DNA of 64,000 nt. It comes from Mycobacterium sp. E2479. Lineage in GTDB: Bacteria > Actinomycetota > Actinomycetes > Mycobacteriales > Mycobacteriaceae. The stretch covers positions 1-64,000 of the forward strand of contig NZ_LZJR01000068.1 of assembly GCF_001667925.1 (NCBI RefSeq), read 5' to 3'. Below are positions 1-7,852 of the stretch, in pieces. Positions within the stretch are counted from its first letter, which is position 1, and each line of letters starts with the position of its first letter. A program made the translations under genes and the position numbers. The notes below the pieces were generated by a model, which searched no databases, was not told the origin of the DNA, and was given only the letters and a program-made list of their open reading frames with translations.

Positions 1-950
1 ATGTCGCAGGCGTAGAAGTTCACGAAGTCCCCGTAGGAACCGATGGCACGCCCGATCATGTTCAACGCCGTCGGCACCTTCTTGAGGTAGTCCTGCAATT
101 GGTCCTGCTGATCGATCAGCGGCTGTTGTACCGCATCCAGGTAGTTCAGCGTCTGGTGCAGCAGCCCGCGGTCCTCGGCCAGCAGGTCGGCAACCGTGCC
201 GGCGGCGTTGCTGATGTGTGCGGTCCCGCCGGCCAATTGGTCCCCGTGGTCCTTCAGACCGGTGATCAGCACCTCCAGGTTGTTGATGGTCTGGTCGAAC
301 TGCTGCCGGTGCCGAACCGTCGTGTCCAGGACCGTGTTCAGGTTCTTGATGACCTCGCCGATGGCCTGGTCGCGCTCACCGAGCTGGCTGGTCAGCTGGG
401 CGGTCTGGTCGAGGATGTCGTTGATGGTGCCGCCCTGCCCCTGGAAAACGGTGACCAACGCACTCGCGATGGTGTTGACCTTTTGCGGGTCGAGCGCCCG
501 GAACAGCGGCTTGAACCCACCGATCAGGGCATCGAGGTCGAGTGCCGGCTGGGTGCGTGACACCGGAATGAATCCGTTGGGCGGCAGAACCTTGTCGGCC
601 CCTTCGCCTTGACCGCGCTTGAGTTCGAGGTAGCGATTACCGATCAGGTCGAGGTAGCGGATCTGGGCGGTCGTCGACTGGTACAGCGGGATGGAGCGGT
701 CGACGTTGAAGTTCACCTTCGCCCGCTTGCCACCGTCGACCAACTCCACGGTGTCGACCTTTCCAACCTCAACCCCGGAGGCGCGGACGAACTGACCCGC
801 GCGCAGGCCGCTGACGTTGGTGAACTCCGCCGAGTACTTGTTGGTGGTGTCGAAGCGCATCTGGCCGAACACCACGATGATCATCACAGTGAAGACCAGC
901 AGCACCACCGAGAAGATGCCGAGTTTGACGAGGGTTCCGGTGATTTTCAT
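1..950 (-). CDS. mce1B: Mce family protein Mce1B (3' part beyond left edge)
   Basis: Second substrate-binding subunit of an Mce lipid importer, exported and anchored at the cell envelope. The ATG overlaps the mce1A stop (ATGA), as in mce operons. About 316 codons are visible. An N-terminal hydrophobic segment (about residues 8-30) is followed by the MlaD/Mce beta-domain (about 38-115), which contains GVEVGKV and the YLDLIGNRYLEL stretch, and then a long helical region. The frame is still open at the window edge, just after a FYACD motif typical of Mce proteins. The name rests on order within the operon and its Mce1A neighbour. Assignment to Mce1 rather than a paralogous mce operon is inferred from fadD5 and mce1R in the same cluster. 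Confidence 0.93.
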   Translation of the reverse strand, partial: MKITGTLVKLGIFSVVLLVFTVMIIVVFGQMRFDTTNKYSAEFTNVSGLRAGQFVRASGVEVGKVDTVELVDGGKRAKVNFNVDRSIPLYQSTTAQIRYLDLIGNRYLELKRGQGEGADKVLPPNGFIPVSRTQPALDLDALIGGFKPLFRALDPQKVNTIASALVTVFQGQGGTINDILDQTAQLTSQLGERDQAIGEVIKNLNTVLDTTVRHRQQFDQTINNLEVLITGLKDHGDQLAGGTAHISNAAGTVADLLAEDRGLLHQTLNYLDAVQQPLIDQQDQLQDYLKKVPTALNMIGRAIGSYGDFVNFYACD

Positions 951-2254
951 GGGTTGATCGTGTTATCCCCTACCTGACGGCCCCAGACGTACTCGATCGC
1001 ATACGGCGATCCGGTGTCGAGGTGGTTGTACGGTGCGAGGCTGTTGCCGGTGTCCATCACCAGCTCCGGTGCGGGCCACAGGTCGTGGGTGAGGGGTTGC
1101 CAGCACCCTGGCGCACCGCCTGGGCCGCCGCGCGCGTTCACCCGCGGCAGGTTCTCCGGGTAGACGTAGGGGTTGGGCGCACCGCCGATCAGGCCGGCCG
1201 CGCCGCCGAGTCCCATCGTGAGCGCGGCGACGGCTACCAGGGACAGGGGGTTGGCGACCAGTCCCAAACCGGACAGCGCCTCGGTGTGGGCGACCAGCGA
1301 GTAGCCGTTGCCGCCCAGGAAGGATGAGGCTTTGGGCTCGATGTCGTGGTAGTTGCGCACCGTGCAGAACAGCTCCGGGCTGTAGGTGTCCAGCAGTTCC
1401 GCGGTCGGGACCAGGTCGGCCGCCCCGCGCGCCAGATACGGGCCACCCTTGTTGAACAGATCCGCGCCCGTGTTGCCGAACCCGGCCGCCGACAACAACG
1501 CCTGATCCAGATCCTTTTGCTGGGCATTGATCGTGCGCGAGGTGATCACCGCATTGTTCAGGAAATCCAACAGATCCGGCGACGCGTTCGCGTACGTATC
1601 ACCCAATGCGGCCAACTGCTGAATGTCCTTGCGCGCCTGTGGCATCTGCGGGTTCACGTCATCGAGCAGCACGTTGGCGTTGGTTATCGACTGGCCGAAC
1701 TTCTCCCCCAGCCCCGACAGAGACTGCGCGGCGGCACTCAATGTCAGATTCAGCTTGACCGGATCGACCTTCTCCGAAATCGAGGTGATCGTCTGAAACA
1801 GGGTGTTGATCTCGGTGGTCACCGAGCGCGCGTCGATCACCGTGCGCGGCGTGATCTTCTGCGGCGACGGGTTGGCCGGGGTAGTCAACGACACATACTT
1901 GCCGCCGAACACCGTCGTCGCCTTGATGTCGGCGTTGACGTTCGACGGAATCAGCTTCAAGTACCGGGGATACACCTCGAGGGTGAACTTCGCCGCCGGC
2001 TTACCGTCGCGCACCGTCTCCGAGATCGACCCCACCCGCCCGATCTCCACACCGTTGTAAGTCACCTTCGAACCCGGATCCATCACCAACCCGGCCCGCG
2101 ACGCCAACATCGTCAGCTGCGTCTTAGGGGTGAAGGAACCTCGGAACTGCCCATACACAAGGGCCAGCGCCAGTGCGAAGACGACCAGGAGCGCCACGCC
2201 AGCCAGCTTGTACGGCGGGGTCCGCGGTGAATTGATCTGAATCGGTCGGGCCAT
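947..2254 (-). CDS. mce1A: Mce family protein Mce1A
   Basis: First Mce subunit (435 residues) of the Mce1 fatty/mycolic acid importer. A single N-terminal membrane helix (about residues 17-36) precedes the Mce domain with the conserved LTMLASRAGLVMDPGSKV and VTYNGVEIGRV segments (about 47-75). A helical region follows, then a Pro/Gly-rich tail (NPYVYPENLPRVNARGG) ending in WGRQVGDNTINP. These match remembered Mtb Mce1A closely over most of the length. The protein is slightly shorter than the Mtb one (about 454), with the loss in the hydrophobic stretch before the tail. The ATG lies 5 bp after the yrbE1B stop; its own TGA overlaps the mce1B start. Confidence 0.95.
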   Translation of the reverse strand: MARPIQINSPRTPPYKLAGVALLVVFALALALVYGQFRGSFTPKTQLTMLASRAGLVMDPGSKVTYNGVEIGRVGSISETVRDGKPAAKFTLEVYPRYLKLIPSNVNADIKATTVFGGKYVSLTTPANPSPQKITPRTVIDARSVTTEINTLFQTITSISEKVDPVKLNLTLSAAAQSLSGLGEKFGQSITNANVLLDDVNPQMPQARKDIQQLAALGDTYANASPDLLDFLNNAVITSRTINAQQKDLDQALLSAAGFGNTGADLFNKGGPYLARGAADLVPTAELLDTYSPELFCTVRNYHDIEPKASSFLGGNGYSLVAHTEALSGLGLVANPLSLVAVAALTMGLGGAAGLIGGAPNPYVYPENLPRVNARGGPGGAPGCWQPLTHDLWPAPELVMDTGNSLAPYNHLDTGSPYAIEYVWGRQVGDNTINP

Positions 2255-2259
2255 GGCGG

Positions 2260-3129
2260 TTACACCGTGAGTGCGAAGTTCGGGTTGACGCCATACAGCG
2301 CCAACGCGGCGGACAGCACGACAACCTGTACCGACACCAAGGAGAAGCGCATCGACCGACCGACGGCCTCACCCACACCGACCGGACCACCGCCAGCGTT
2401 GTAGCCATAGAAGCAGTGGGTGATCATCACGACCGCGGTGATGAGGATCGCTTCCACGAACGACCAGAACACGTCCTCGGGGCGCAAGAACGTCCGGAAG
2501 TAGTGCTCGTAGGTGCCGTTCGACTGCCCGTAGATCACCGTGGTGGTGATCTGTGGGGACAGGAAAGTCATGATGATCGCCATGGAATAGATCGGGATGA
2601 TGACGACCAGCCCCGCCATGATGCGGGTGGTCGCCAGGAACGAAATCGATTTGATGCCCATCACTTCCAGGGCATCGACCTCCTCGCTGATGCGCATGGC
2701 GCCCAGCTCCGCCGTGGCGCCGGCACCGACCGTGGCGGCCATGGCGATGCCGGTGACGACGGGCGCGGCGATGCGCACGTTGATCAGCGCGGCGAAGAAG
2801 CCGGTGAACGCCTCGACGCCGATGTTGCCGAGCGAGGCGAAGCCCTGGATGGCGACCAGCGAGCTACCCGACAATGTCACGAAGCCGACGATGGCGACGG
2901 TGCCACCGATGACCGCCATCGCGCCGGTGCCCATGCCGATCTGGGCGATCAGTCGCAGGGTCTCTTTGCGGTAGTTGCGCAGCGCGTGCGGAATGCTGCC
3001 GAGGGCGGTCGCGCCGAACCACGCCATCTGACCGATGTCGTCGAGGCCGCGGGCCGCGGCGAGGCCGTAGCGGTCGAGGTTCTCTGCGGCCCGCGGGAAG
3101 CGGGAGCGAAAGACGGCGGTAGTCGACAC
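2260..3129 (-). CDS. yrbE1B: YrbE1B, MlaE-type ABC permease
   Basis: Integral-membrane permease (289 residues) of the Mce1 transporter, paired with YrbE1A. MlaE family: an N-terminal amphipathic region, about five to six membrane helices, and the conserved cytoplasmic segment ATAELGAMRISEEVDALEVMG (about residues 140-160), which in this family contacts the MceG/MlaF ATPase. Starts with GTG, one base after the yrbE1A TGA. No ATPase gene lies in the window; in mycobacteria MceG is encoded elsewhere. Confidence 0.95.
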   Translation of the reverse strand: MSTTAVFRSRFPRAAENLDRYGLAAARGLDDIGQMAWFGATALGSIPHALRNYRKETLRLIAQIGMGTGAMAVIGGTVAIVGFVTLSGSSLVAIQGFASLGNIGVEAFTGFFAALINVRIAAPVVTGIAMAATVGAGATAELGAMRISEEVDALEVMGIKSISFLATTRIMAGLVVIIPIYSMAIIMTFLSPQITTTVIYGQSNGTYEHYFRTFLRPEDVFWSFVEAILITAVVMITHCFYGYNAGGGPVGVGEAVGRSMRFSLVSVQVVVLSAALALYGVNPNFALTV

Positions 3130-3130
3130 G

Positions 3131-3946
3131 TCAGTGCCCCGTCCCGAACCGCACGCCGATCGTCGTCAGCACCACGTTGACGGCGTAGAGCGCGACAACG
3201 CAGAGGACCACGGTCTCGTTGACCGCAGTGCCCAGGCCCTTTGAGCCACCGCTCACGGTCAGGCCGCGGTAGCAGCCGACCAGGCCGGCGATGAGGCCGA
3301 AGACGGCGGCTTTGACCGTCGCGATGACGACCTCGGGCAACCCGGTGATGGTGGTCAGGGTGGCCAGGTACGCACCGCCCGATACGTTCTGCAAGTAGAC
3401 GCCGAAAAGGTAGCCACCGACCAACCCGACAGTGATCACCAGGCCGTTGAGCAAAGTGGCGACCAGGGTCGCGGCGAGCACTCGAGGTACCACCAGGCGG
3501 TGGATCGGGTCGATGCCGAGCACCTCCATCGCGTCGATCTCTTCGCGGATGGTGCGAGCTCCGAGGTCCGCGCATATCGCCGTCGAGCCGGCGCCGGCGA
3601 CGACCAGCACCGTGGTCAGCGGGCCGAGCTGGGTGACTGCGCCGATTGCCGCGCCGGCGCCAGACAGGTCGGCGGCTCCGAACTGAGCGAGCAGCACGTT
3701 GAGCGTGAAGATCAGCAGCACGGTCAACGGGATCGAGACGAAGACGGTCGGCAGGAACGCGACCCGCATGATGAACCAGCACTGCAGGATGAATTCGCGC
3801 CACTGGAACGGCCGCCGGAACAGCGCCTTACCGGTCAGGACGCACATCCGGAAGAACCCTCCGACGAGCGTCAAGGGCGTCTGTACCTGGTCGCGCACGT
3901 AGCTGACCAAGTAGGGGCCTTGCCGATTCGTCGGCGTTGAAGTCAC
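3131..3946 (-). CDS. yrbE1A: YrbE1A, MlaE-type ABC permease
   Basis: First permease (271 residues) of the Mce1 importer. It has the MlaE-family hydrophobic helices and the conserved coupling segment ICADLGARTIREEIDAMEVLG (about residues 125-145), parallel to the one in YrbE1B. The GTG start follows a purine-rich GAGGGGG Shine-Dalgarno element at usual spacing. The gene is separated from fadD5 by about 300 bp, so it may also have a promoter of its own; the rest of the operon downstream is essentially gapless. Confidence 0.94.
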   Translation of the reverse strand: MTSTPTNRQGPYLVSYVRDQVQTPLTLVGGFFRMCVLTGKALFRRPFQWREFILQCWFIMRVAFLPTVFVSIPLTVLLIFTLNVLLAQFGAADLSGAGAAIGAVTQLGPLTTVLVVAGAGSTAICADLGARTIREEIDAMEVLGIDPIHRLVVPRVLAATLVATLLNGLVITVGLVGGYLFGVYLQNVSGGAYLATLTTITGLPEVVIATVKAAVFGLIAGLVGCYRGLTVSGGSKGLGTAVNETVVLCVVALYAVNVVLTTIGVRFGTGH

Positions 3947-4248
3947 CGCTGCCCCCTCTGGCCGTCACCGCGCGCCTCGTGGCGTCGCGGCGAATCGTGT
4001 AGCACGCTTCGCCCCCTCACCGCTATGTAGCTGGGGGTGCCTCCACCTCGCCCCGGCTTGCTGCCTGTGACCATCGGCTCCCTACCGGCAAGTAGTAACG
4101 GAGACCACAGGAATGTACCCGATGGCCAAGCACGTGTGAACCGCATCCGCACAATTAACCCTTCGCCGACAGCTGGCAAACGTTACAGCTCCCGTCAACC
4201 TTCCTCTCTACTCCTAAAACCCTTTGCCCGAGAATGGATTTAGTCGAT
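3947..4248. other. Intergenic region between fadD5 and yrbE1A
   Basis: About 300 bp with no credible gene on either strand; short open frames here have no family features. It is the only sizeable gap in the mce1 operon. Toward the fadD5 side it is relatively AT-rich with an AAACGTTACAG stretch; toward yrbE1A it is GC-rich and ends in the yrbE1A ribosome-binding site. An internal promoter or processing site is plausible, but no clear -35/-10 pair could be assigned. Confidence 0.6.
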
Positions 4249-5844
4249 TCATCCGACTCCGTACCGGACGCGTAGTTCAGTCTTGAGCACCTTCCCGGCC
4301 GGGTTGCGCGGCAGCGCATCGACGATCTCGAGCGCCTTGGGGTGCTTGTATCGCGCCAGCCGCTCGGTCAGAAACTCGTCGAGTTGATCGAGCCGCAAAT
4401 TGTCGTCCGCGACAGCGGCCACCGCGATGGGCACTTCGCCCCACTTGTCGTGGGCCCTGCCGATCACGGCAACTTCCACGATGGCGGGGTGGCTGGCGAG
4501 GACGTTTTCCACCTCGGCGCAGTAGATGTTTTCGCCACCGGAGATGATCATGTCCTTCTTGCGGTCGACCACCCATACGTAGCCTTCCTCGTCCATGCGG
4601 ACGAGGTCTCCGGAGTGGAACCAGCCGCCGGCGAACGCTTCTGCCGTGGCCTCCGGGTTGTTCCAGTAGCCGCTCATCAAAGTCGGTGCGCGGTAAACGA
4701 TTTCGCCGACGTCACCGATCGGCACGTCATTCATGTTTTCGTCGACGACGCGCGCGGCCACGGTGGGGATGACCTTGCCGACCGACCCGCGTTTACGAAT
4801 GGCGTCTTCGCCCAACAGCATGCACGTGACCGGCGACATCTCCGTCTGGCCGAACGCGGCCAGTATCTGGGCGCCGGGGAACGTCGCCGACATCTCCCGC
4901 AGCAGCGCGTCGGGAGCCGGCGCGGCCCCCCACGAGATCACCCGCAATTTCAGGTCACGCGGACGGGCCTGCTGTTCGGCGCAGACCGCCTGCCACTGGG
5001 CGGGTACCAGGAAGATGCCGGTGACCTTCTCCGCGGCGAGCACGTCGAGCAGCTGCCCGGGCTCGAACGCGCCCAGCGGGTAGATCACCGTCGGGATGCC
5101 GAGCAGCATCCCGGTCAGCATGTTGCCGATGCCGGCGATGTGGAAGAAGGGCACGCCGATGAACCCGACGTCGCTGTTGATGTCGGCGCCGTTGGTGTAC
5201 AGGCCGGTCATCGTCTGGCCGGTCAGGTTGGTGTGCGTCAGCACGGCGCCCTTGGGCCGCCCGGTGGTACCCGAGGTGTACATGATCAGCGCCGGCGAGT
5301 CGTTCGGAATGTCGACCGGCCGGTGTTGTTGTCCGGATTCGTTGATCAGGTCCTCGTAGCCGAGCACGCTGTCGTCGGTCTGACCACCGGCCACCACGAC
5401 GGTGCTCAACAACGACTCGATGTCGCGGACTCCGGTGGCCACCGGAGCCAGCACGGATTCGGTGACGATGAGACGCGCCTCGCAGTCTTGGACCAGGAAC
5501 GCGATTTCGGCCGCGGTGAGGCGGAAGTTCAGCGGGACCGCGATCGCGCCGAGCATGTTGACGGCCAGCACCGACTCGACGAACTCGGTGCGGTTGAGCA
5601 TCAGGATCATGACCCGGTCACCGAATCCGACACCGCGGCGGCTCAACGCATCGGCCAGCGCCGCCACCCGGCTGCGCAGGTCGCCCCACGTGAGGGTTTT
5701 GCCCAGGAACCGCAGCGCCGTCGTTCTGGGCTGCATCAGCGCATGCCGTTCCAATTGGTTCACCCAGTTCTGTCGCCGGGCCAGGTACGGCTGCTCGTCC
5801 GCCTGCGTCTGATGGTTCACCAATTGCGCGGTCAACCTATGCAC
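4249..5844 (-). CDS. fadD5: Long-chain fatty acyl-CoA synthetase FadD5
   Basis: Adenylate-forming fatty acid-CoA ligase (531 residues), first gene of the mce1 operon, thought to activate fatty acids released or imported with Mce1. The AMP/ATP loop YTSGTTGRPKGA is at residues 189-200, the GQTEM motif in the middle of the second half, the WFHSGDLVRMDEEGYVWVVDR hinge region after it, and the catalytic-Lys motif NPAGKVLK at the C-terminus. GTG start chosen; the N-terminus resembles remembered Mtb FadD5. It lacks the roughly 25-residue C-terminal extension I recall for the Mtb protein. Divergent from mce1R, with a palindrome between the two genes. Confidence 0.95.
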   Translation of the reverse strand: MHRLTAQLVNHQTQADEQPYLARRQNWVNQLERHALMQPRTTALRFLGKTLTWGDLRSRVAALADALSRRGVGFGDRVMILMLNRTEFVESVLAVNMLGAIAVPLNFRLTAAEIAFLVQDCEARLIVTESVLAPVATGVRDIESLLSTVVVAGGQTDDSVLGYEDLINESGQQHRPVDIPNDSPALIMYTSGTTGRPKGAVLTHTNLTGQTMTGLYTNGADINSDVGFIGVPFFHIAGIGNMLTGMLLGIPTVIYPLGAFEPGQLLDVLAAEKVTGIFLVPAQWQAVCAEQQARPRDLKLRVISWGAAPAPDALLREMSATFPGAQILAAFGQTEMSPVTCMLLGEDAIRKRGSVGKVIPTVAARVVDENMNDVPIGDVGEIVYRAPTLMSGYWNNPEATAEAFAGGWFHSGDLVRMDEEGYVWVVDRKKDMIISGGENIYCAEVENVLASHPAIVEVAVIGRAHDKWGEVPIAVAAVADDNLRLDQLDEFLTERLARYKHPKALEIVDALPRNPAGKVLKTELRVRYGVG

Positions 5845-5891
5845 TTCCCTTCACTCGCGCACCGCTTGCGCCAGGTTGATATTTGATAAAA

Positions 5892-5917
5892 CTTAGTGTT
5901 GTGTGGGTCACACTAAG
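5892..5917. promoter_or_regulatory. Palindromic operator candidate between fadD5 and mce1R
   Basis: Perfect 8-bp inverted repeat CTTAGTGT (5892-5899) and ACACTAAG (5910-5917) separated by 10 bp. It lies in the 161-bp divergent region about 50 bp upstream of fadD5 and 90 bp upstream of mce1R. Mce1R is known to repress the mce1 operon in Mtb, so this is the best candidate for its site. AT-rich flanks (GATAAAA) may supply the -10 element of one promoter. Binding is inferred only. Confidence 0.6.
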
Positions 5918-6005
5918 GCGTTGACGGCCCACTGACAAGTCCGCGTTAACACCCGTCAAAACTCAAACCCCGTCCCGCCAAGCCCACGAAAGCCCTGGCA
6001 GTCCC

Positions 6006-6698
6006 GTGAACGCACCGATATCAATGCAGCCGAGGAGTCGGCGGCCGCTGCGTCGTGCGCAGTTGTCCGACGCCGTGGCGGGCCATCTGCGGGCGGCCAT
6101 CATGTCCGGCGCGCTGCGCCCGGGTACGTTCATCCGCCTCGACGAGACGGCGGCCGAGCTTGGCGTCAGCGTCACCCCGGTGCGTGAAGCCCTGCTGAAG
6201 TTGCGCGGCGAGGGGATGGTGCAGCTCGAACCGCACCGCGGCCACGTTGTGCTCCCCTTGACCCGGCAGGACATCGAGGACATCTTTTGGCTGCAGGCAT
6301 CGATCGCGCGTGAGCTGGCGGCCGCGGCCACCGACCACATCAGCGACGCTCAGATCGACGAGTTGAACCGGATCAACGACTCGCTCGCCGCGGCCGTCGC
6401 GTCCGGAGACGCCGAGACCATCGCGGGCATCGAGTTCGCGTTCCACCGCGTGTTCAATCAGGCGAGCGGCCGCATCAAACTGGCTTGGTTCCTGCTCAAC
6501 GCCGCGCGCTACATGCCGGTGCTGGTCTACGCCGCCGACCCGAACTGGGGACAGGCCGCCGTCGACAACCACCGAAAGCTGATCGCCGCGCTGCGCCGGC
6601 GCGACACCGCCGCCGTGATCGAACACACCGTGTGGCAATTCACCGACGCGGCCGCCCGGCTGACCGAGATGCGCGACCGCACGGGAATCTTCGACTAG
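6006..6698 (+). CDS. mce1R: GntR-family (FadR subgroup) regulator Mce1R
   Basis: Transcriptional repressor (230 residues). A GntR winged helix spans about residues 15-85 (LSDAVAGHLRAAIMSG, VSVTPVREALLKLRGEGMV) and is followed by an all-helical FCD ligand domain with the metal-site residues Asp/His spread over 95-215. Divergent from fadD5, the same arrangement as mce1R/fadD5 in Mtb, where it represses mce1 inside host cells. GTG start. The stop codon abuts the 54-bp tandem repeat. Confidence 0.93.
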   Translation: MNAPISMQPRSRRPLRRAQLSDAVAGHLRAAIMSGALRPGTFIRLDETAAELGVSVTPVREALLKLRGEGMVQLEPHRGHVVLPLTRQDIEDIFWLQASIARELAAAATDHISDAQIDELNRINDSLAAAVASGDAETIAGIEFAFHRVFNQASGRIKLAWFLLNAARYMPVLVYAADPNWGQAAVDNHRKLIAALRRRDTAAVIEHTVWQFTDAAARLTEMRDRTGIFD

Positions 6699-6816
6699 CG
6701 GCGATCGCGAGCGCGGCGAAGCCGGGCGAAGCGGGTCGCCGCCATGAGGACGCGGCGATCGCGAGCGCGGCGAAGCCGGGCGAAGCGGGTCGCCGCCATG
6801 AGGACGCGGCGATCGC
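6698..6816 (+). repeat. Two perfect 54-bp tandem repeats plus partial third
   Basis: Copies at 6698-6751 and 6752-6805 are identical over all 54 bases; a third begins at 6806 and diverges after about 11 bases. The array starts on the last base of the mce1R stop codon and ends just before the convergent SRPBCC gene. The core GATCGCGAGCGCGGCGAAG is related to the inverted element at 29898-29935, so this is a dispersed intergenic repeat family that has duplicated here, MIRU/VNTR-like in size and position. The unit contains ATGA and is a multiple of three. Confidence 0.9.
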
Positions 6817-6827
6817 CGCCAAGAGAC

Positions 6828-7268
6828 CTAGCTTGCGGCCAGCTGCTCGGCGCGCTGCTTCAGGCTTTCGGCCAGATGATCGAGCACGTTATTGAGGAGT
6901 TGCTTCACCATCGGCGCCGGCACCGGCATCGAGGTTTCGACGTCCAGATCCACCGTCAACAGGCTCGACGCTCCCAGCGATACGACGCTGAACAGCTGCT
7001 CCTGCTTGGTGAAGAGGTCGCCCTGCTGCAGGACGGTCTGGATCTGGTTTTCACCGGGGTAGTACACGGCCTGGATGAACATGCTCTGCATGCCTTGGTA
7101 ATCGGTGTCGAGCCGCAGCTGGCTGGGGCGCCCGTCGTCGTAGCGGGCGAGCACCCAGAGGCCCTTGATCTCCTCGTTCCACTGCGGGTAGGCCTCGAAG
7201 TCGCCGACGATCTTCATGATCAACGTGGCGTCGGCGTCCACCTCGACGGTCTTGCTCATGACTGGCAT
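6828..7268 (-). CDS. SRPBCC (polyketide cyclase/START-like) protein, Rv0164/TB18.5 orthologue
   Basis: 146-residue single-domain helix-grip protein that probably binds a hydrophobic ligand in a cavity. The N-terminal SKTVEVDADATLIMKIVGDFEAYPQWN is the usual SRPBCC opening; the C-terminal long helix has LLNNVLDHLAESLKQRAEQLAAS, nearly identical to remembered TB18.5. The Mtb protein has about 15 more N-terminal residues. A start at Met4 is also possible. Position downstream of and convergent to mce1R matches Mtb. The ligand is unknown. Confidence 0.85.
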   Translation of the reverse strand: MPVMSKTVEVDADATLIMKIVGDFEAYPQWNEEIKGLWVLARYDDGRPSQLRLDTDYQGMQSMFIQAVYYPGENQIQTVLQQGDLFTKQEQLFSVVSLGASSLLTVDLDVETSMPVPAPMVKQLLNNVLDHLAESLKQRAEQLAAS

Positions 7269-7352
7269 GCGCGAAGCATAGCCGGGCCGACGAGGCCTCC
7301 TTGGGATGCCGTCGTTGACCCCTTTGCTGACGAAAGCCCTGATGCCAGGCGG

Positions 7353-7838
7353 TTATTGGTCGACGGCGGCGGTCGCCAGCAGGGCGCGCACGGAGTCGGG
7401 GATCGGGACGGACTTGCGGGTGGCGCGGTCGACGTAGACGTGCACCCAGTGCCCCAGCGCGGTGATGGGTTGTCCCTGGCCTGCAGCGGGCTGGTTCGGG
7501 GCGGCCCGGAACACGCCCAGCCGGTAGGTGACGCTGCTGCGGCCCAGCCGCGTGACGGCCAGCCCCACCACGAGGTTCTGTGGGAATTGCAATTCGGAGA
7601 AGTAGCGGCAGCCCGATTCGGCGACGATGCCCAAGGCGGGCGTGGTGATCGGGTCCAGCCCGGTGCTGGTGTTGATCCAGGCGTTGATCGCCGTGTCGAA
7701 CAGCTGGTAATACACGGCGTTGTTGAGGTGGCCGAACATGTCGTTGTCGGCCCACCGAGTTCCGACCGGCCACTGCACCGGAAAGTCGTTGCTGGTCAGC
7801 CCGTCCGGTGCGGGCGGAACTAAGGAAGCCGACGCCAT
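7353..7838 (-). CDS. Acyl-CoA thioesterase, 4HBT hot-dog fold (Rv0163 orthologue)
   Basis: 161-residue 4-hydroxybenzoyl-CoA-thioesterase-like protein. The opening TRWADNDMFGHLNNAVYYQLFDTAI is the classic 4HBT active-site segment (D-x-x-GH-x-N), followed by the FSELQFPQNL strand and LGRSSVTYRLGVF. Likely a tetrameric cytosolic hydrolase of an acyl-CoA; substrate not deducible. The ATG at 7838 is only 14 bp from the ATG of the divergent adhE1, so at least one of the two transcripts is probably leaderless. Confidence 0.85.
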   Translation of the reverse strand: MASASLVPPAPDGLTSNDFPVQWPVGTRWADNDMFGHLNNAVYYQLFDTAINAWINTSTGLDPITTPALGIVAESGCRYFSELQFPQNLVVGLAVTRLGRSSVTYRLGVFRAAPNQPAAGQGQPITALGHWVHVYVDRATRKSVPIPDSVRALLATAAVDQ

Positions 7839-7852
7839 GGTTGTATTCCAAC

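Noticed and set aside
4342-5886. A 514-codon plus-strand open frame antisense to fadD5
   Set aside because: No domain pattern, while fadD5 has every acyl-CoA synthetase motif.
6698-6816. CRISPR array
   Set aside because: Direct tandem 54-mers without unique spacers or cas genes.
6744-7823. A long plus-strand frame starting inside the 54-bp repeats
   Set aside because: Composed of Arg/Gly/His-rich antisense sequence to two recognised genes; the repeat merely supplies an ATG.
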